Part shown: positions 5,975 through 10,000 of the stretch, piece by piece | Numbering within the stretch: position 1 is the stretch's first letter | Layout of the letters: each line of letters opens with the position of its first letter | DNA from: Kiritimatiellota bacterium | GTDB lineage: Bacteria; Verrucomicrobiota; Kiritimatiellia; JAAZAB01 | Assembly: GCA_008636095.1 (NCBI GenBank) | Contig: VSJD01000193.1 | Location: 1 to 10,000, forward strand | Direction: 5' to 3' | DNA length: 10,000 nucleotides | Notes under the pieces: generated by a model | What the model saw: only the letters and a program-made list of their open reading frames with translations | The model's database searches: none | Told to the model about the DNA's origin: nothing | Translations under genes and position numbers: made by a program

Positions 5975-7276
5975 TCAGCCTTTCTCCGGCCCGGTGATGC
6001 CCCAGTATTTCTGCTGCAGGGATTCGCGTTCGAGCGTCATGAACGCCAGCGTTTCCGTGTAGTTATTGACGGCCCGGTTCATGGTCGCGGCAAATTCGGC
6101 CACGCGCGGCGACTCTTTACGCAGGCCTTCGGCCTGCATGAAGCGGTTAACCAGCTTGTCCGCTTCCAGGTAAGGCACTAGCTGGTACATGCGCGTGAAA
6201 TCGCGCACGGGCTTCAGCGTGGCGCTCAGCCGGTGGCCGGATGGCTTTTTTTCCTGGTCGAATGCCCGCTCCATGTACACGCCCCTATCCGCGAATTTGC
6301 TCTCCGGCGTGTCCAGGAACGCAGTTGCGTTCTTTTTGTTTTCCAGCAATTTTTGAGAAACGGCCGTCAATAGGTGTCGGGCAATCTCCTCCGTGTCCGA
6401 GATAAACGGGCCCACGAATGGCCGCAGGCGACCGGGACGCGCATAGCAGTAACCCTGGACCACACCCGCGTCGTTGCGGTACACAAAACAGTCCCCTGCG
6501 CCGTCTTCAAACAGCTTGCGCAGAATATCCTCGCGCTCCAGGAACGCCGAAGCGTCGTAGCGGATGACTGCCGGCAGATCGGTCTGGGTCATGGGTGTCA
6601 CGCGCTGACGGTCAAACGGCTTACCCGCAAATTCGGCCAGTTGGAAAACGGAGCGCCAGAGGCGATAGGAATTGACATAACCCACGGCGCCATACACCGT
6701 GCTGCCCATGGGGGTGGCATCGAGCCCGTTAATCACCTTGCCTTGCTCCAGCGCATAGCGCACGCAGGCCTGCATCATGGCGTTGGCAATGCCCTGACGG
6801 CGCACTTCGGGATGCACCAGGATCATGCCGATCCACGTATTGTTCCGGCCGAGCGGCAACACCGACGAAGTTGCCACGGGAATCTCGAACCCCGGGCCGG
6901 TTACCTTGGCCACAAAAGAGCCGTGCTTGTCTAATTTGATCATTCGCCGAATGTCCCCGGCCGTCTGGTTCCAGCCCGCACGCATGGTCAACAGGTGCAT
7001 CGAATCGCCGTGCCGGCCGATTTCTTCCAGCCGGAAAAGATCCGTGTTGACCACCTTCTGCTCGGCGGGCAACGCGACTTTCATGGCGGGTGGAACAGTC
7101 ACGCGAACGGTTTTTCCGCTGCGCGCCAGCAGTTCGACCTCACGTTGCGGAGCAAAGGCGTCGCCCTTCGGGTTATGCAGGCGAAAGCAGCCATAGAGCG
7201 CGTCCAGATAGGCATCCTGGCCGAGAACGATTTCTTGGGCTCGCTGGGGGTCGCCTTTTTTAATCAGTCGCTTCAT
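5975..7276 (-). CDS. GNAT-family N-acetyltransferase, long two-domain type
   Basis: The 433-residue protein holds a GNAT core at about residues 80-215. It includes AGWNQTAGD (100-108), the acetyl-CoA loop in VHPEVRRQGIANAMM (154-168, Arg-x-x-Gly-x-Ala pattern) and LDATPMGSTVYGAVGY (185-200), typical of YitH-like acetyltransferases. A second GNAT-like region follows (about 230-330), with VGPFISD (288-294) and a TAFLDTP strand (318-324), resembling the Acetyltransf_18 domain. About 75 N-terminal residues and the last 70 C-terminal residues are outside recognised parts. The acceptor is unknown; it may be a small molecule. Start ATG 7276 is supported by GGAG eight bases upstream and by the ATGA overlap with the preceding gene's stop, a sign of coupled translation. 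A start at 7360 would lie inside that gene. The coupling suggests that its job is linked to the PreA-like dehydrogenase and controlled by the adjacent regulator. Confidence 0.88.
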   Translation of the reverse strand: MKRLIKKGDPQRAQEIVLGQDAYLDALYGCFRLHNPKGDAFAPQREVELLARSGKTVRVTVPPAMKVALPAEQKVVNTDLFRLEEIGRHGDSMHLLTMRAGWNQTAGDIRRMIKLDKHGSFVAKVTGPGFEIPVATSSVLPLGRNNTWIGMILVHPEVRRQGIANAMMQACVRYALEQGKVINGLDATPMGSTVYGAVGYVNSYRLWRSVFQLAEFAGKPFDRQRVTPMTQTDLPAVIRYDASAFLEREDILRKLFEDGAGDCFVYRNDAGVVQGYCYARPGRLRPFVGPFISDTEEIARHLLTAVSQKLLENKKNATAFLDTPESKFADRGVYMERAFDQEKKPSGHRLSATLKPVRDFTRMYQLVPYLEADKLVNRFMQAEGLRKESPRVAEFAATMNRAVNNYTETLAFMTLERESLQQKYWGITGPEKG

Positions 7277-8526
7277 GATTTTTTCTCCAAAACGCCGGTA
7301 GCCACCATACGGATGGCGCCGGTGGGACATACGTCCACGCAAGTGGAACAGGCCAGGCATTTTTTACGGTCAATACGGCTTTGTTTGTCCACGATTGTAA
7401 TGGCGTTACAGTGGCCGACGGCGGAGCACAGTCCGCATCCGGTACATTTGTCAAGATCCACTTCCGCGTAGCCGCCGTGCAACGTGAGTTTGTCGGCTGA
7501 AGTGATTTTGTCGACGGCCAGGTCGCGGAACTCACGGTAGTTTTTAAACCCATGCCGATCCATGAATTCCTGCATTTGCTTCAACCACTTTGGTAAAAAA
7601 TCAAAGCCGTGCAACATGGTTTCGGTGCAGACGCCGATAAGGTCGGCGCCGCACATGATAAACTGAATGGCATCCCTTGCCGAGGCAATGCCGCCCGTGC
7701 CGAGAAGGAAGGGGGCTTTACCCGCTTTCCGGCGGATTTCATAGACGTCGCGCAGGGCCAGGGGTTTGATCCAGGGGCCGGAAAAACAGGCCAGGGTCGG
7801 CTCGTCCTGCAGGCGATAGGGGCCCTGGTTGATGTTTTCAATATCGAATTCGGCAATCGCCAGACGGTTGGCGACCGAACACACGCAGTCGGCACCTTTG
7901 TCGTAACAGGCCTTGGCCACCTCGGCGATCCGGCCGCCTTCCGGTGTGATCTTCACAAACACCGGGATTTTGACCGCCTGCTTGACCGCTTCCACAATCA
8001 TGCTGACGACGGTTGCGTTCTGGCCCATGCTGGCGCCGGTCTGCGCCGTGCGCGTTTTTTCCGATAAAGCGACATTGAAAGACATGTTCGGACAGCACAT
8101 GTTAAGCTCAATCGCATGTGCCCCGGCGGATTCAGCCTTGCGGGCCATGTCTTCCCAGCCGGTTACGCCGGGTTTATCGCCCACATAAGTGATGTTGGCG
8201 AAAAGCACAAGGTTGCGCGTTGCCTTGCGCCCATCCTCGAGCAGTTTCAGGCACTGTTCGAAGGTGAGCCGTTTTTCAGCGGTGAACGCATGATATTTTT
8301 CCTTGCCAAACCAGCGGTAGCGTGGTGGGAGACTGATATAGGGCTCCGGCTCGAAGGCCAGCTTGAGGCTCGCGCCCGCCCAACCGGATTCCTCGGCCAG
8401 GACCAATTGTTCCTTCCATTTCACGGTTGGTCCGGAAGCGACAATGAAATTATTGCGGAATTTTACGTTGCCGATGGCGAGTGCAAACCTTTCGTCATCT
8501 TGATATATTTGAGATGATTTTCTCAT
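7273..8526 (-). CDS. PreA-like flavin and 4Fe-4S dehydrogenase (dihydropyrimidine dehydrogenase/DHODH superfamily)
   Basis: This 417-residue protein has an FMN-binding TIM barrel followed by a two-cluster ferredoxin domain, as in the PreA subunit of NAD-dependent dihydropyrimidine dehydrogenase. Visible motifs are LNMCCPN (141-147, with the active-site Cys at 145), VKITPE (191-196, FMN-binding Lys192), and LLGTGGIAS (274-282) for the FMN phosphate. Two cysteine sets follow. C361, C364, C367 and C373 have the wider spacing CX2CX2CX5C. C390, C393, C396 and C400 follow the usual CX2CX2CX3CP. At the site where dihydropyrimidine dehydrogenases have the substrate-binding Asn-Thr, this protein has Asn220-Arg221, so uracil or thymine need not be the substrate. 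No PreT-like FAD/NAD partner is in the window. The start has a GGAAAA site about 8 bases upstream. It is the first gene after the regulator and overlaps the GNAT gene by four bases. Confidence 0.88.
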   Translation of the reverse strand: MRKSSQIYQDDERFALAIGNVKFRNNFIVASGPTVKWKEQLVLAEESGWAGASLKLAFEPEPYISLPPRYRWFGKEKYHAFTAEKRLTFEQCLKLLEDGRKATRNLVLFANITYVGDKPGVTGWEDMARKAESAGAHAIELNMCCPNMSFNVALSEKTRTAQTGASMGQNATVVSMIVEAVKQAVKIPVFVKITPEGGRIAEVAKACYDKGADCVCSVANRLAIAEFDIENINQGPYRLQDEPTLACFSGPWIKPLALRDVYEIRRKAGKAPFLLGTGGIASARDAIQFIMCGADLIGVCTETMLHGFDFLPKWLKQMQEFMDRHGFKNYREFRDLAVDKITSADKLTLHGGYAEVDLDKCTGCGLCSAVGHCNAITIVDKQSRIDRKKCLACSTCVDVCPTGAIRMVATGVLEKKS

Positions 8527-8557
8527 GCTGATTTTCCATTACGATGAAAGTGGTGGG

Positions 8558-8587
8558 CGTATAAGTGGTGCGGTTAAATTCAGGCAA
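8558..8587 (-). promoter_or_regulatory. Weak alternative promoter upstream of the PreA-like gene
   Basis: On the minus strand, TTGCCT (8587-8582) and TATACG (8563-8558) are 18 bases apart, 32 bases before the PreA-like start. Each box matches the sigma-70 consensus at four of six positions. It competes with the operator-linked candidate at 8647-8675. Confidence 0.25.
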
Positions 8588-8646
8588 ACCATTGTTAAGC
8601 GTGTCTTTTCACCAGGTAATTTCAGTCCTTTCTTTTATTAAGGTAA

Positions 8647-8675
8647 TTCATACCAAAATGCTTTTGCCTTGACCA
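8647..8675 (-). promoter_or_regulatory. Candidate regulated promoter next to the direct-repeat operator
   Basis: On the minus strand, TGGTCA (8675-8670) and TATGAA (8652-8647) lie 17 bases apart, and the -10 box has an extended TGG in front. The -35 box begins three bases after the operator-like repeat. This is the spacing expected where an AraC-type activator contacts RNA polymerase. Each box matches consensus at four of six. The transcript would have a leader of about 110 bases before the PreA-like start. Confidence 0.4.
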
Positions 8676-8678
8676 CCG

Positions 8679-8709
8679 CGAATTGCGAATATATTTTCCC
8701 GATTTGCGA
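8679..8709. promoter_or_regulatory. Candidate AraC-type operator: two half-sites 21 bp apart
   Basis: CGAATTGCGA (8679-8688) and CGATTTGCGA (8700-8709) match at nine of ten positions and are in the same orientation. The 21-bp repeat spacing, two helical turns, is that of AraC-family half-site pairs such as those at araBAD. The site lies just after the regulator stop and before the PreA-like gene, next to the candidate promoter. That this regulator binds here is an inference. Confidence 0.5.
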
Positions 8710-8718
8710 CAGAAAAAA

Positions 8719-9870
8719 TCAGGGCAGGGAACAGCGTTTGCGGTAGGCCGTGGGCGTGAGGCCGGTTGCCTTGCGGAAATATTCGTCCAGCTTTTTGGCG
8801 TCGGAAAAACCGGCCTGTTCGGCCACGGTGGCCATGGTGCGGTTGGTTTCCGCCAATGATCGCTTGGCCCGATTGATGCGTGCACGAATGATCGTTTCGT
8901 GGATTGAGCAGGAAAGTTTTTCCCGGAACCGTCGTTCAAGATTCCTGCGGCATAATAAGGGCGTGTTTTTGAGCACGTCCGGAACGCTTATTCGATTCCG
9001 GCAATTGGCGGCAATAAATTGCATGGCCTTGGCCAGGATCGGGTCGTCAATCGCGAAAAATTCGGTCGAACGGCGGACAACAATGTCAAGCGGCGGCAGT
9101 TTGATCTGGTGCTGGCGCGGTTTTTTGCCTTTCATCATCAAGTCAAGTATTTGAGCGGCTTCGAATCCGAGCCGGCGGGCGTCCGTGGCAATGCTGGTCA
9201 AAGGGGTCGAGGCCATTTCGCACAGCATGACGTTGTCGTCAACGCCGATAACGCCCATATCTTCCGGCATGGCCAGGCCAAGTTCGCGGCAGGCGTCAAT
9301 GACCATGATGCCGATAAAGTCGGTGGCGGCAAATATGCCGGTGCGCGGCGGCAGTGATTTCAGCCATGATTTCAAATTTGCCGGCGTCCAGGAATATTTA
9401 AACGAGGGCCCCCGGTAATTTTCGAATGGCGCCAACAGATTGCATTTATAGCCGGCCTTGGTAAGGCGCTCGACAAATGCGGCGCCCCTTTCTTGCGACC
9501 ACGCCCGCGGATAATAGAAGCCTGCAAAACCGAAAGCATGACAATTCAAGCCTAATAAATATTCGGCCGCCATTTTTCCCACGGCGCCATCGTCATTGAT
9601 AACCGCCGGCAAATTTGGCGTGAAAGCGCTGTTCACGGTGCTCACGACCGGGATGCGCAGGGCGTTTACTATTTTGGCCAGCGGTTTTTCGTAGATTTGG
9701 ACAATGGCGCCGTCGCATTCCTTGAGAATTTGCGGCCAATGATGACTGAAAAATGGATTGGCCGTGATTTGCCACTGCGCGCCGCTGTGGATATAATGCA
9801 GGATGCCTTCAAGCAGACGGCGGTTGTGCTCAAACTCCATGTAAAGTCTGATGCCGACTTTGTAGTTCAT
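8719..9870 (-). CDS. XylR-like transcriptional regulator (sugar-binding domain plus AraC HTH)
   Basis: The protein (383 residues from ATG 9870) pairs a LacI/periplasmic-binding-type ligand domain (about 1-270) with an AraC-type helix-turn-helix domain (about 276-383). The ligand domain shows VVSTVNS (75-81), FAATDFIG (180-187) and the LacI-like GVIGVDDN (206-213). The C-terminus carries the second AraC helix-turn-helix, with TVAEQAGFSDAKKLDEYF (348-365) and the GLTPTAYRKR ending (370-379). This is the arrangement of E. coli XylR, which activates sugar operons on ligand binding. The N-terminus lacks the LacI-type DNA-binding head. The ligand here is unknown. ATG 9870 was chosen; an in-frame TTG at 9885 is possible, but ATG has a short TGGAAA site just before it. 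The gene points at the PreA-like/GNAT unit, with a matching operator-like site in between, so it probably controls that unit and perhaps the genes beyond. Confidence 0.93.
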   Translation of the reverse strand: MNYKVGIRLYMEFEHNRRLLEGILHYIHSGAQWQITANPFFSHHWPQILKECDGAIVQIYEKPLAKIVNALRIPVVSTVNSAFTPNLPAVINDDGAVGKMAAEYLLGLNCHAFGFAGFYYPRAWSQERGAAFVERLTKAGYKCNLLAPFENYRGPSFKYSWTPANLKSWLKSLPPRTGIFAATDFIGIMVIDACRELGLAMPEDMGVIGVDDNVMLCEMASTPLTSIATDARRLGFEAAQILDLMMKGKKPRQHQIKLPPLDIVVRRSTEFFAIDDPILAKAMQFIAANCRNRISVPDVLKNTPLLCRRNLERRFREKLSCSIHETIIRARINRAKRSLAETNRTMATVAEQAGFSDAKKLDEYFRKATGLTPTAYRKRCSLP

Positions 9871-9924
9871 ATTTCCAGGTTGCAACAGGTTTTGGCCACA
9901 ACCGAGCAGAATCCAGAATGAAAT

Positions 9925-9936
9925 GCCTGTTCAGGC
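9925..9936. promoter_or_regulatory. Small palindrome upstream of the regulator gene
   Basis: GCCTG-TT-CAGGC is a 12-base perfect inverted repeat 55 bases upstream of the regulator start. It could be a binding site for autoregulation, or chance. No promoter boxes could be assigned with confidence in 9871-10000. Confidence 0.25.
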
Positions 9937-9942
9937 TTTCCT

Positions 9943-9970
9943 TGTTCTGAATTCTGACTACTGAATTCTG
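9943..9970 (-). repeat. Second tandem heptamer array, consensus CAGAAYT-like
   Basis: Read on the minus strand, four units of seven bases follow one another: CAGAATT twice, with CAGTAGT between them and CAGAACA at the end. All share the CAG start with the array at 5915-5956 and the same orientation. Two further heptamers, CAGAATC and CAGAATG, lie at 9907-9920 on the plus strand. The array lies about 70 bases upstream of the regulator start. Confidence 0.55.
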
Positions 9971-10000
9971 GCTCCTTGTGCGTATTTGCCTTAAAACAAC

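Overview
The window reads as a piece of a free-living bacterial chromosome rich in carbohydrate-type metabolic genes. All nine recognisable genes lie on the minus strand, so transcription runs from the right edge to the left. The last gene runs off the left edge. The regulator pairs a LacI/XylR-type sugar-sensing domain with an AraC-type DNA-binding domain. That design, together with neighbouring Gfo/Idh/MocA and SDR dehydrogenases, an esterase-like hydrolase and an alpha/alpha-toroid-like protein, is common in the Planctomycetes-Verrucomicrobia-Lentisphaerae group. The taxonomic suggestion is an inference. No marker gene fixes it.

In the direction of transcription, the right side holds a XylR/AraC-type regulator (8719-9870). 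A 192-base gap follows, with a 21-bp-spaced direct repeat and a possible promoter arranged like an AraC-family activation site. Next comes a two-gene unit: a PreA-like flavin/iron-sulfur dehydrogenase (7273-8526) and a long GNAT-type acetyltransferase (5975-7276), joined by an ATGA stop/start overlap. A 245-base gap (5730-5974) then holds a heptamer array, a likely terminator for this unit and a cluster of strong hairpins, including a compact three-way-junction fold.

The left side is a second run of genes. They are D-aminoacyl-tRNA deacylase (dtd), a Gfo/Idh/MocA oxidoreductase, an SDR oxidoreductase resembling the fructuronate reductase/mannonate oxidoreductase type, a hairpin-filled gap (3121-3289), a D-2-hydroxyacid dehydrogenase, an alpha/beta hydrolase, and a truncated protein that looks like a cytoplasmic alpha/alpha-toroid glycosidase or lyase. 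Three NAD(P)-dependent dehydrogenases in a row with a hydrolase and a carbohydrate-active-like protein suggest catabolism of an oxidised sugar or uronic acid. The substrate cannot be read from the sequence.

The least ordinary content is outside the genes: two separate heptamer arrays sharing the core CAGANNN, two dense hairpin clusters, and the candidate operator. Within genes, the PreA-like protein lacks a PreT partner nearby and has altered substrate and cluster residues. I found no CRISPR array, insertion sequence, rRNA or tRNA. I did not find clear evidence of a wholly new multi-gene system. The best candidates for something undescribed are the regulator/PreA-like/GNAT unit and the repeat families.
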